NCBI RefSeq assembly: GCF_030053155.1
Contig: NZ_CP125640.1
Coordinates: 1,426,001-1,490,000 of the forward strand
Source of the DNA: Rhizobium sp. BT03
Lineage (GTDB): Bacteria > Pseudomonadota > Alphaproteobacteria > Rhizobiales > Rhizobiaceae
Length of the DNA stretch: 64,000 bases
Reading direction: 5' to 3'
The translations under genes and the position numbers were made by a program. The notes under the pieces are model-generated. The model saw nothing but the letters and a program-made list of their open reading frames with translations. It was not told the origin of the DNA and searched no databases. Shown here one piece after another: positions 36,967-45,273 of the stretch. The stretch's first letter is position 1. Each line of letters starts with the position of its first letter.

Positions 36967-37608
36967 ATGTCCGCGCGCTATGTCGACCATCCGCTACAAC
37001 CGGGCGACCGGGTCCCGAACGTTGAGTTCGATGCGATCTCGCGCGAGGGGAAGATCGCACTTGATGATTTTCGTGGCCGCAGCCCTTTGTTGATCGGTTT
37101 GTTTCGAGGCCTGCATTGTCCGTTCTGCCGGCGCCATGTCGCGGCCATGGCCTATCTCAACCCGATGCTGCGTGAGAAAGGCGTCCAATCCCTGGCTGTC
37201 GTGAACACCCCGGTCGAACGCGCGCGGCTCTATTTCCGTTACCATCCGATACCCGATCTTCTTGCTGCTTCCGACCCGGCACGGGCTTCGCATCAAGCCT
37301 TCGGCTTACGCGAGATCGGGATCGACGCGGTCATGGCGATACGGATCGATCTTCCGGGCGAGTTGCCCGAGCCTATGAGCGTGATGGCAATGGACGAATT
37401 TCTCAACGACAAGGAAGGATATCAAATTACGGAAGCCGATGAGCAGATGATGACTGCCGACCATGGGCAGCTTGTCGGTCAGTTCCTGATAGACCGGGAA
37501 GGCATCGTGCGCTGGAGCTTCACTGAAGTTCTGGAGCCTGGGCTCCAGACATTCAAGGCACCGAACTCTCAGGAATTGATGTCGGTCGCTTCGGAAGTCG
37601 CACTTTAA
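36967..37608 (+). CDS. Peroxiredoxin-like (AhpC/TSA-type) protein
   Basis: A 213-aa protein with a thioredoxin-like fold. The N-terminal part reads HPLQPGDRVPNVEFDAISREGK, the usual AhpC/TSA lead, followed by LFRGLHCPFCRRHVAAM with a CPFC motif in place of the classic peroxidatic PxxxTxxC. It therefore resembles redox-active thioredoxin-fold proteins rather than a standard 2-Cys peroxiredoxin. GAGGAGG precedes the ATG at 36967 (a TTG two codons earlier is less likely). Role in redox defence is inferred. Confidence 0.8.
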   Translation: MSARYVDHPLQPGDRVPNVEFDAISREGKIALDDFRGRSPLLIGLFRGLHCPFCRRHVAAMAYLNPMLREKGVQSLAVVNTPVERARLYFRYHPIPDLLAASDPARASHQAFGLREIGIDAVMAIRIDLPGELPEPMSVMAMDEFLNDKEGYQITEADEQMMTADHGQLVGQFLIDREGIVRWSFTEVLEPGLQTFKAPNSQELMSVASEVAL

Positions 37609-37737
37609 CAACGAAAAATTCGCTCGACGGCCACCGCCCGGTGGGTTCCGGAAGGGTTGCGGCCTTTTGCGGTGGAACACTCCGCATCACCCGGCTATAT
37701 AAAGGTCATGCTGCGTTGGCCTTTCTAGCGGTAACCG

Positions 37738-40035
37738 ATGCCCAATTCTCCCGAATCCTCAGGTGAAAGCGTTAGCAGCTCGAGCTCGGGCCGCGAGAAG
37801 ACGCCAGATTCGGCAGCGCAAGCGGCCGCCTCGGATTCGCCGGGCACCACCCAGGGCGAAGAGCCGCAGCCGCCCCACGGATCCTTCGACCAGACCAGAC
37901 GGGCCGCCCGGACGCTCTTACGTGCGATAGGCCAGGATTTGCAGGCAAGTTCTGCTTTGGCAAAGATCAAGACAACCGCATTGTCTTGGAGGATGAAGCT
38001 CAGACAGGCGCCGCGGCTTGGGATCACGTCAGCTCCGCACAAATGGCTGACGGCTGCCTGGGTCAAAGCCGGCCGCAGTATTCGCGATCGGCGTTCAAAA
38101 CCGCGTGGAAATCGCCGGAGCGCATCGCTCATTGCCGGCTGGCGGAAATTCGCTCTCGGGTCGATCCTTCTTGTCTGCCTCCTCGTCGCAAGCGTGCTGG
38201 TATGGGCACTCAAAGACGTGCCCTGGAGCGAAATCCGGGATGGAACGCTCAAGCCGGTCGTCGTGCTGGAAACCGCCGACGGCGCGCCCTTGGTCAGACA
38301 GGGACCTTATCAGGGGCCTTATGCTCGATACGACCAGTTTCCGCCTCATCTGATCGATGCCGTCCTTTCGATTGAGGATCGCCGGTTCATGGATCATTTC
38401 GGCATCGATCCCAGGGGCATCGGGAGAGCGCTTCTACGGAATCTGGAGGCCGGCTCGGTGGTGGAAGGCGGCAGCACGATCACCCAGCAACTCATCAAGC
38501 TGCAATATCTCGACAGCGACCGAACGATAAAACGAAAGATTCAGGAGGTCGTCATCGCCTTCTGGCTGGAGTGGAAGCTCGGCAAGGCGGAAATCCTGAC
38601 GCGCTATCTCAACAGCGTCTATCTTGGCGCCGGCGCTACCGGCATGCCTGCCGCCGCGCGCATCTACTTCAACAAGGATATCGGCGCCCTCAACCTGCCG
38701 GAGTCGGCGATGCTGGCGGGATTGCTGCGAGCGCCGAGCCAATGGAACCCCATCGACAATTTCGAAGGCGCCCGGCAACGCACCATGGTCGTTCTCGACG
38801 CGATGGCGGCCAATGGCAAGATCACCGCGCCACAGATGGCGGAGGCCAAGACGAGCTTTGCCAGGCTGCACCCGACCACGCCGACGCCGCGTTCCGGAAG
38901 CTGGTTTGCCGACTGGATTTCACCGCAAGCGAGCGAAATCGCCGGCGCCTCGCCGGGCTCGACGACAGTGCGCACCACGCTGGTGCCGCCGTTGCAGCAG
39001 ATCGCCGAAAGGGTGGTGAAAAGAGCGCTCGACGGTGAAGGAAAGACGGTCGGAGCATCGCAGGCGGCGTTGGTCGCGATGACGCCGGACGGCGCGGTCG
39101 TGGCGATGGTTGGCGGGCGCGACTATAAGGCCAGCCAGTTCAACCGCGCTGTCACCGCGATGCGCCAGCCGGGTTCCACCTTCAAGCTCTTCGTCTATTA
39201 CGCAGCCTTGAAGGCTGGGCTCACTCTGTCCGATCAGGTTCTGGACGCGCCAATAGAGATTGACGGCTGGTCGCCGGATAATTCCGGTGGCAACTATCGC
39301 GGTTGGGTAACGCTTGCCGAGGCGTTCGCGCGATCGCTCAATGCCGCGTCCGTGACGCTTGCCCAAGAGGTCGGTCTCGACAATGTGATCGCCGCAGCAC
39401 GCGAACTCGGCATCGATGCGCCCCTGGCCGATACGCCGTCCTTGGCGCTCGGCACATCCGAAGTCAATCTGCTCAACCTCACCAGCGCCTATGCGTCCGT
39501 CAAATTCGGCAAGGCCCCTGTCAAGCCCTGGGGCATCATCGACTTTCAAGCGGCAGGGCAGCCCAAGACGTTTCGCGTCGGTTCACAATCAAAGCCGAAT
39601 GTGGATCTTTCGCCCTACCAGTCCGATCTCCTCGGCCTTCTGCAGCTGGTGGTCGAGCGCGGTACCGGACGCGGCGCGGATCCCGGCACGTTTGCGGCCG
39701 GCAAGACCGGCACGAGCCAGAACAATCGCGATGCCTGGTTCGTCGGCTTCACGGAAACGCTCGTCGTCGGTGTCTGGGTTGGCAATGATGACGACGCGCC
39801 GATGCAGGGGGTAACGGGCGGCAGCCTGCCGGCGCATATCTGGCGGGACTTCATGCGCGAGGCGACGAGCGAACCGACGCTGAACGGCGTGCGATCGACA
39901 GAAGCCGTCGTCGACGGCCAAGGCGCACCGCAGTCCTGCAACATCACCGCCTGCTCGCGCAGCTACCGCTCTTTTCGCCCATCCGATTGTACCTATCAGC
40001 CCTACTCCGGCGGCCGACGGCTTTGCGAAAAGTGA
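37738..40035 (+). CDS. Class A penicillin-binding protein (glycosyltransferase and transpeptidase)
   Basis: A 765-aa bifunctional peptidoglycan synthase. A Ser-rich cytoplasmic lead and one membrane anchor near residues 140-160 precede the GT51 domain, which shows SIEDRRFMDHFG, GGSTITQQLIK and YLNSVYLG. The transpeptidase domain has the acyl-serine in PGSTFK, SLN and KTGTS. The C-terminal 30 residues hold four cysteines (CNITACSRSYRSF and later CTYQ and LCEK), resembling the BA14K-like tail of some rhizobial proteins. No partner genes are nearby. Confidence 0.92.
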   Translation: MPNSPESSGESVSSSSSGREKTPDSAAQAAASDSPGTTQGEEPQPPHGSFDQTRRAARTLLRAIGQDLQASSALAKIKTTALSWRMKLRQAPRLGITSAPHKWLTAAWVKAGRSIRDRRSKPRGNRRSASLIAGWRKFALGSILLVCLLVASVLVWALKDVPWSEIRDGTLKPVVVLETADGAPLVRQGPYQGPYARYDQFPPHLIDAVLSIEDRRFMDHFGIDPRGIGRALLRNLEAGSVVEGGSTITQQLIKLQYLDSDRTIKRKIQEVVIAFWLEWKLGKAEILTRYLNSVYLGAGATGMPAAARIYFNKDIGALNLPESAMLAGLLRAPSQWNPIDNFEGARQRTMVVLDAMAANGKITAPQMAEAKTSFARLHPTTPTPRSGSWFADWISPQASEIAGASPGSTTVRTTLVPPLQQIAERVVKRALDGEGKTVGASQAALVAMTPDGAVVAMVGGRDYKASQFNRAVTAMRQPGSTFKLFVYYAALKAGLTLSDQVLDAPIEIDGWSPDNSGGNYRGWVTLAEAFARSLNAASVTLAQEVGLDNVIAAARELGIDAPLADTPSLALGTSEVNLLNLTSAYASVKFGKAPVKPWGIIDFQAAGQPKTFRVGSQSKPNVDLSPYQSDLLGLLQLVVERGTGRGADPGTFAAGKTGTSQNNRDAWFVGFTETLVVGVWVGNDDDAPMQGVTGGSLPAHIWRDFMREATSEPTLNGVRSTEAVVDGQGAPQSCNITACSRSYRSFRPSDCTYQPYSGGRRLCEK

Positions 40036-40082
40036 TGTGGTTCGGCGGAGATCGCGCCGGCTAACAATGGATGGAACCGCTC

Positions 40083-40262
40083 CTCACCCGCCCTCGTCCT
40101 TCGAGGCTCCGGCCTCAGGCCTCCGCACCTTCAGGATGAGGGCTGATCGTGGTGCTGGTGCTCGCTCAATGCGCATGTGGTTGCTAAGCGAGGCAAGCCG
40201 CGACATCTCTCCGACCTCATCCTGAGGTGCCCCGCAGGGGCCTCGAAGGACGAGGTCGGCCA
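40083..40262. repeat. RIME-like rhizobial intergenic mosaic element
   Basis: Large inverted repeat. The left part has CCTCGTCCTTCGAGG and later CACCTTCAGGATGAGG. The right part has CCTCATCCTGAGGTG, then GGGGCCTCGAAGGACGAGG. The arms are near-perfect complements around an internal spacer of about 70 bp. Form and sequence match the RIME1 class of Rhizobium repeats. It lies between the penicillin-binding protein and the convergent LacI gene. Confidence 0.8.
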
Positions 40263-40305
40263 CCGGCATCTCTCCCGGATATGGAGACGGGTGCTACTCG
40301 CGCAA

Positions 40306-41343
40306 TTACCGCGTCGAACCCCGTGGAATAATGGTAAAGCCCAAGTCGGCCTTGTCTTCGCGCGGGGGCTCGTCGCGGACCGCGCGTAGCAGCATGTCGG
40401 CGACGCGGTAGCCGATATCGTAGCGCGGTATGTGCACCGACGTCAGCGACGGCTCGATGAAGGGCGAGAATTCCAGATCGTTGAAGCCGCAGATACCGAG
40501 ATCCTCAGGCACGCGGATGCCGCGGGCTTTGCATTCGATGAGGACGCCAAGCGCCATTTCGTCGCTCTGGGCAAAGACGGCATCGACATCGGGCACCCGC
40601 TGCAACAAGCGGGAAAACAGTTCCCTGCCGAGGCCGGTGCGGCTTGCCGCCTCCCCGCCGAGGATGAGATCGGGATCGAAACGCCCGGCTTCCCGCATCA
40701 CGGTCTCATAGCCTTCGATGCGGCGGCGCGAGCGGACATCGGCGCCGCGGCCGATGAAAGCGATCCTGTTATAGCCCCGCGACAGAAGGAAACGGGTGGG
40801 TTCGGCGCCTGCCGTAAAATGATCGAGGCCGACGACCAGCGTTTGCGGCTCCTGGCTGAGATCGGTGATATGGGCGATGGGACAGGCGGCGCGCTCGATC
40901 AGCGGCAGAAGATCGCGATAGGATTCGGCGCCGGCGATGATGACGCCGGCCGGCTTCTGCGTCAGGAAGGATTTCAAGAGGCCGGCCTCGCCCTCGCCAT
41001 GGTTCAGCGTATTGGAGTATTGCACGGTGAGTTCGGTGTGGCGGAAGCGATCCTCGATGCCGACCATCAGGCCGGTGAAGCCGTATTGGTGCAAGGCGGG
41101 CGTGAGGACGCCGACGATGCCGTTGTGGCGGCCGGCCAAAGCGCGGGCGGCAAGATTGGGGATATAACCCATCTCGTCGACCGTGCGCAGGATCACCTCG
41201 CGCAGATCCTCCGAGACGATCTCAGGATTGCGAAGCGCACGCGAGATGGTGATCGGGCTGACGCCCACCTTCTTCGCCACATCGCTCAACGTCACATGCG
41301 CGCCGCGCTTGCCGTTGCGCCCCTGCTCCACTGCCCTGCTCAT
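40306..41343 (-). CDS. LacI-family transcriptional regulator
   Basis: A 345-aa repressor. The N-terminal helix-turn-helix VTLSDVAKKVGVSPITISRALRNPEIVS is followed by the hinge helix LAARALAGRHNGIVGVL, then a periplasmic-binding-like sensor domain (GVIIAGAES, GYNRIAFIGRG, DAVFAQSDEMALGVL). It is closest in style to the gluconate-type GntR branch. No sugar transport or catabolic operon adjoins it, so its ligand and targets are unknown. It is divergent from the Do-type protease gene. Confidence 0.88.
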   Translation of the reverse strand: MSRAVEQGRNGKRGAHVTLSDVAKKVGVSPITISRALRNPEIVSEDLREVILRTVDEMGYIPNLAARALAGRHNGIVGVLTPALHQYGFTGLMVGIEDRFRHTELTVQYSNTLNHGEGEAGLLKSFLTQKPAGVIIAGAESYRDLLPLIERAACPIAHITDLSQEPQTLVVGLDHFTAGAEPTRFLLSRGYNRIAFIGRGADVRSRRRIEGYETVMREAGRFDPDLILGGEAASRTGLGRELFSRLLQRVPDVDAVFAQSDEMALGVLIECKARGIRVPEDLGICGFNDLEFSPFIEPSLTSVHIPRYDIGYRVADMLLRAVRDEPPREDKADLGFTIIPRGSTR

Positions 41344-41901
41344 CGCCCCTCATATGCTACCCCGAGACTCAGCGGCCCCGATTCGCGATTTTCACTTTCT
41401 GAAGAATAAATAATTTAGAGTCTACTAACATTTTATGGCCGCAACAGATTTCGGGAATAGAACCTCCGGAAACAGCGGCGTGATCGTCCGTCGGCAAAAT
41501 TACGGCCGCATGCCGCGACCGGATCACCGCATGCGGGAATAAGTCCGTTTATCTTCGATGGAAATCGCTGCGGAGAAGGCGCGGCGCGGCAACACCCCGG
41601 CCCGATTTTTTCGGCGCGCGGCAGATGGCCGAAAAATCTTGGGCGCCAAGATTAAATTCCCGTCATATCTTACAAATCGGCAATATAAACATGATCAATA
41701 TTTAATTTGTAAATCCGCCAGCCGCGATCATATGAATCCCGAGCGCGAATTCTTGCATTCGCCCGGTCGCCCCAACGACTGCGCTGCGATGAGAGGCATT
41801 GGCGCCAAACGCCATCCGACGCCAGGTCCCACGACATGAACCACAACGCCATGGAACCCCGACGCCATCCACAGCCAACGCTCTCGCAAGGGACCATCTC
41901 C
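41344..41901. promoter_or_regulatory. Divergent region between LacI regulator and Do-type protease
   Basis: A 558-bp gap, AT-rich in places. It contains two adjacent dyads: TTTTTCGGC (41607-41615) with GCCGAAAAA (41628-41636), and directly after it ATCTTGG-GCG-CCAAGAT (41636-41652). The second could be a repressor operator, and the first a hairpin. No gene is supported here; in-frame extension of the protease to 41836 is possible but lacks support. Confidence 0.45.
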
Positions 41902-43407
41902 ATGTCACACATCCTCCGCAAACATCGCACTGCTGCCCTTTTCGGCGCTGCCATCATCGCCGGCGCGGCATGCCTGCCCTTCGCCATCAACGCGTCGAAC
42001 GCCATTGCCGCGCCTGCCGATGCCGGCGGCATTCTTGCCGCGAGCGGCTCCTTCGCCTCCATCGTCGATGCCGACAAGCCTGCCGTCGTCACCATCACCA
42101 CCACTGTGAAGGCGACCGATGTCAGCGCCGGCCAGCAGGATTCGCCGATGGACGAGCAGTTCCGCCAGTTCTTCGAGGATCAGGGCATCCCGCTGCCGCG
42201 CCAGGCCCCGAAAAACCGGCCTTCGCAACAGGCGATGGCGCTCGGCTCCGGCTTCATCATCAGCCCGGACGGCGTCATTGTCACCAACAACCATGTCATC
42301 GACAATGCCGTCGACATCAAGGTGACGCTGGATGACGGCACGGAACTGCCGGCCAAGCTGATCGGCACCGACCCGAAATCCGATGTCGCCGTGTTGAAGA
42401 TAGAGGCAGGCAAGCCGCTGCAGACCATCGCCTGGGGTGATTCCGACCGGCTGAAGCTCGGCGACCAGATCCTGGCGATCGGCAACCCCTTCGGCATCGG
42501 CACCACGGTGACGGCAGGCATCGTCTCGGCCCGCGGCCGCGACCTGCACAGCGGGCCCTATGACGATTTCATCCAGATCGACGCGCCGATCAACCACGGC
42601 AATTCAGGCGGGCCGCTGGTCGACCGCAGCGGCAATGTCGTCGGCATCAACACCGCGATCTATTCGCCGAACGGCGGCAGCGTCGGCGTCGGCTTCGCCA
42701 TTCCGTCCGACGAGGCCAAGGCGATCGTCGCCAAGCTGCAGAAGGATGGGTCGATCGATCACGGCTATCTCGGCGTGCAGATCCAGCCGGTGACCAAGGA
42801 TGTCGCCGATGCCGTCGGCCTCGACAAGACAGGCGGGGCGCTGGTTGCCGCCGTCACCCCCGATACGCCGGCGGCCCATGCCGGGGTGAAGCCCGGCGAT
42901 ATCATCACATCGGTCGGCGGCGAGACCGTCAAGACGCCGAAGGACCTGTCGCGGCTGGTGGCCGACCTTTCGCCGGGCGCCAAAAAATCTCTCGGCATCT
43001 GGCGCGACGGCAAGGTGATCGATCTCAACGTCACCGTCGGCACCAATGGGGAAGGACAGAAGCAGGCCGCCGCCGAAAGCCCCGATAGCCAGGGCCAGCC
43101 CTCCGGCCAGCCGAGCCTCGGCATCGGCCTTGCCGAGCTGACGCCCGACCTGCGCCAGCAGCTCGACCTGCCGCGCGCCGTCAGCGGCGCGGTGGTCGCC
43201 AGCGTCGACCCGGACAAATCGGCCGCTGTCGCCGGCATCCAGTCGGGCGATGTCATCGTCTCGGTCAACGACAGGCCGGTCCACAACACCCGCGACGTCA
43301 AGGCGGCGATCGCCGAGGCCGGCAAGGCCGGCCGCAAATCGGTGTTGCTGCTGATCGAACGCGACGGCAATAAAACCTTCGTCGCCGTGCCCTTTGCCGC
43401 GGCCTGA
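41902..43407 (+). CDS. Do-family periplasmic serine protease (DegP-like)
   Basis: A 501-aa exported protease/chaperone. The signal peptide spans about residues 1-37 (AALFGAAIIAGAACLPFA core). The trypsin-like domain carries the triad His131 (TNNHVID), Asp161 (DPKSDVAVLK) and Ser235 (NHGNSGGPL). Two PDZ domains follow (GYLGVQIQPV and SLGIGLAEL onward). The start at 41902 gives a clean signal peptide and has AAGGGA upstream. It degrades or refolds misfolded envelope proteins. A strong hairpin 30 bp downstream probably ends the transcript. Confidence 0.93.
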   Translation: MSHILRKHRTAALFGAAIIAGAACLPFAINASNAIAAPADAGGILAASGSFASIVDADKPAVVTITTTVKATDVSAGQQDSPMDEQFRQFFEDQGIPLPRQAPKNRPSQQAMALGSGFIISPDGVIVTNNHVIDNAVDIKVTLDDGTELPAKLIGTDPKSDVAVLKIEAGKPLQTIAWGDSDRLKLGDQILAIGNPFGIGTTVTAGIVSARGRDLHSGPYDDFIQIDAPINHGNSGGPLVDRSGNVVGINTAIYSPNGGSVGVGFAIPSDEAKAIVAKLQKDGSIDHGYLGVQIQPVTKDVADAVGLDKTGGALVAAVTPDTPAAHAGVKPGDIITSVGGETVKTPKDLSRLVADLSPGAKKSLGIWRDGKVIDLNVTVGTNGEGQKQAAAESPDSQGQPSGQPSLGIGLAELTPDLRQQLDLPRAVSGAVVASVDPDKSAAVAGIQSGDVIVSVNDRPVHNTRDVKAAIAEAGKAGRKSVLLLIERDGNKTFVAVPFAAA

Positions 43408-43436
43408 AGACGTCGTGCATGTCGAAATTTGCGTTT

Positions 43437-43472
43437 GCAAGGAGAAGCCCGTGAAGGCGGGCTTCTCCTTGC
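43437..43472 (+). terminator. Strong hairpin after the Do-type protease
   Basis: Perfect 15-bp stem: GCAAGGAGAAGCCCG (43437-43451) and CGGGCTTCTCCTTGC (43458-43472) with a 6-base loop. No T run follows, so it may act with Rho or stabilise the 3' end. The rest of 43408-43843 shows no gene. Confidence 0.6.
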
Positions 43473-43843
43473 GGTGTGCGGTCCCGATACAGATGCCGGC
43501 GCTTTGCACGTCCCATCGCTGCCGCAACGCGCGGCGAATATCGGCGTTTCCCGGAAAAATTGAAAAAACGCCGCCTTTTGCGTCTCGGAAAGCGACACAC
43601 AAACAAGAGGTTGCGCCAGTGCCTGAGACACTCGTTGAGGATAGATCAACCCTCGGTGGACGAATTAACCCTACTGGCTTACCTTAATATCGCATCACCC
43701 TTGAATACGCCGAGCCCTATGCCATCGTATTTTCACGATCACTAATTTGGTTCCGGGAAAGCTCGCAGGAACCGTGGCCTGCCTCCTTGAAGAGACCGGC
43801 TGCCATGCAGAAGGGCCGAGCTCGATCAGATGGAGGGTATGCC

Positions 43844-44044
43844 ATGAACAACGTCTTGCAGTTTCGTCCCAAATGCCCGCATGTCGAAAGCTTGGCAGAC
43901 TGCCGGGAAGCACTCGAACCTCTCGTCATGAAAATCCTCGGCGAGGCCATCGGCAAGGGCTATCCGCCGGCCGAAGCCGCCATGGTGGTCGCCGATATCG
44001 CCGACGACTACATCCTCATGCTGTCGCGCCAGCTGACGCATTGA
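43844..44044 (+). CDS. Small conserved-looking rhizobial protein, unknown
   Basis: A 66-aa soluble protein starting MNNVLQFRPKCPHVESL. It is helical and moderately acidic, with AAMVVADIADDYILMLSRQ near the end. GGAGG lies 8 bases before the ATG at 43844, better than any upstream start. I do not recognise a named family. A hairpin GGCCTGTGC/GCACAGGCC follows at 44068-44091 and may terminate it. Confidence 0.6.
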   Translation: MNNVLQFRPKCPHVESLADCREALEPLVMKILGEAIGKGYPPAEAAMVVADIADDYILMLSRQLTH

Positions 44045-44067
44045 TCGGATCTGTAGCCTCGCGCCCG

Positions 44068-44091
44068 GGCCTGTGCGGGCCGGCACAGGCC
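44068..44091 (+). terminator. GC-rich hairpin after small gene
   Basis: GGCCTGTGC (44068-44076) pairs with GCACAGGCC (44083-44091) across a 6-base loop, 24 bp after the stop of the 66-aa gene. There is no T tract, so termination is only probable. Confidence 0.45.
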
Positions 44092-44125
44092 AAAGAATCG
44101 CTTCCGCCATCCCGGATGGGTCAGT

Positions 44126-44187
44126 GGACCGCGCAGCGACTGCAGGGGTAGCAGTTGGTACAGGAGACGAGACCTGCTACGCGGTCC
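44126..44187 (+). ncRNA. Candidate structured RNA, three-way junction (speculative)
   Basis: A closing stem GGACCGCG (44126-44133) with CGCGGTCC (44180-44187) encloses two hairpins: ACTGC-N7-GCAGT (44139-44155) and CAGG-N8-CCTG (44161-44176). The 62-nt unit lies in the gene-poor stretch 44045-44538. It is not a tRNA: there is no T-loop sequence and arm sizes are wrong. It could be a small RNA or a DNA-level element. Confidence 0.3.
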
Positions 44188-44362
44188 GTTTCGCCCCAAC
44201 GTCGCTATTTGCCGGAAGTTCCGCCACTATCGGCGCTGCAGATCGGCCCTTACTCTCGCAGTGTCGGCCGGTTGGACAAGCGAAAATTGCTTCGGTCCGC
44301 TTCAATCGTTAGACTGGTATGCTTCGAGGGCGGCGAAAATCAAGCGCGCATCACCACCCCAA

Positions 44363-44389
44363 CAAAAAACCCCGGCAAAGCGGGGCTTT
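44363..44389 (+). terminator. Intrinsic terminator-like hairpin
   Basis: CCCCG-GCAAAG-CGGGG preceded by six As and followed by CTTT. A short GC-stem flanked by A and T runs is the standard form and could work on both strands. It lies in the gene-poor zone before the prophage; the rest of 44188-44538 shows nothing I can support. Confidence 0.6.
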
Positions 44390-44538
44390 CAGCTGGTTTT
44401 CGTGGAATAAACCATCACGATCGGCCTCTCCTGATCTGCGGGGTCAGCCTCAGAGAGCCGAAAACAGGATCATCTCCCCTCGCCTTTCCCGGTTCGCTCA
44501 ATCTTTGAATCATCGCCGTAACGGAGCGTGAAACAAGT

Positions 44539-44724
44539 CTAGCGCCACCGCGGCTGCCGCGGCGGCGCATTGGCCTGGATTTCATGCAGCGGCGCCCGGC
44601 ACCCGAGCAGTTTCTTCAGCTTCTTCTCCTCGGCCGGGCTGATCCCGAACTTGCGGCAATGTTCCGCGACATCATGCTCCCGCGGGCCCGGAATGCGAAC
44701 TTGGCGATTGTTCATGCTTTTCAT
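44539..44724 (-). CDS. Small basic protein, DUF3606-like
   Basis: A 61-aa basic protein (MKSMNNRQVRIPGPREHDVAEHC...). The centre HCRKFGISPAEEKKLKKLLG resembles the DUF3606 pattern of small rhizobial proteins in which a KFG(V/I)S motif precedes a helix. AGGAGGAAGCAGTC lies directly before the ATG at 44724. Function unknown. It is the last gene before the phage late genes and could be host or phage. Confidence 0.6.
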   Translation of the reverse strand: MKSMNNRQVRIPGPREHDVAEHCRKFGISPAEEKKLKKLLGCRAPLHEIQANAPPRQPRWR

Positions 44725-44844
44725 GACTGCTTCCTCCTGAGAGGAAAACCAGCACGGCGCGGATTTGTTCGTTAGAAAAGTCTAAATTTAAGTTTTACTT
44801 ACGCCTCTATCAGCAAGAAGCATCGAAGTAACTTAAGCGACTGC

Positions 44845-45273
44845 TCAACTGATCTTCAACCAATGCCTCAACGCCGCCACCGCACCATCGCTGGCATAGG
44901 CGATCATCCCGCCGATCGTCAGCCCGGCAAAGGCAATCAGTCCCGATATGCCGTAGCCGATTGATTTCATCCTTTTCCACTCATCAAGCGCCGGCCCCAC
45001 CGCCTCCTGGTTCTTCTCGACGGTCTCCTTGAGGCTCCTGATCTCCACGCGGATCTGGGCGTCGGTGCCGCCGCTGATCGCCACCCTGGTATCGAGATTT
45101 GCGATCTGTCTTGCCTGTTCGTCGAGCCGGGTGTGGATCACGGCGCGGCTGTCATGGGCATTGGCCTTTTCGTCGCTGACCTCGTTGCGCAGCAGCGCGA
45201 CGTTTTCCTCGATGCCTGTCAGCCTTCCCTCGACGCGCCCGAGAGCGCGGAGAATATCGTCATTGGATGTCAT
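44845..45273 (-). CDS. Phage-associated DUF1515-like protein with coiled coil and membrane helix
   Basis: A 142-aa protein. The N-terminal 90 residues form a coiled-coil-like stretch (LGRVEGRLTGIEENVALLRNEV and following), then one hydrophobic helix near 110-128 (GISGLIAFAGLTIGGMIAYA). This architecture is usual for DUF1515-type proteins near rhizobial prophage lysis genes. Its start overlaps the end of the SGNH hydrolase gene (ATGA). It is the last late gene visible; the prophage left boundary should lie near 44.7-44.85 kb. Confidence 0.65.
   Translation of the reverse strand: MTSNDDILRALGRVEGRLTGIEENVALLRNEVSDEKANAHDSRAVIHTRLDEQARQIANLDTRVAISGGTDAQIRVEIRSLKETVEKNQEAVGPALDEWKRMKSIGYGISGLIAFAGLTIGGMIAYASDGAVAALRHWLKIS

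Noticed and set aside
44126..44187. tRNA-like cloverleaf
   Set aside because: Only two internal hairpins, no TTC-type T loop, no CCA-adjacent acceptor form; kept only as a speculative structured RNA.
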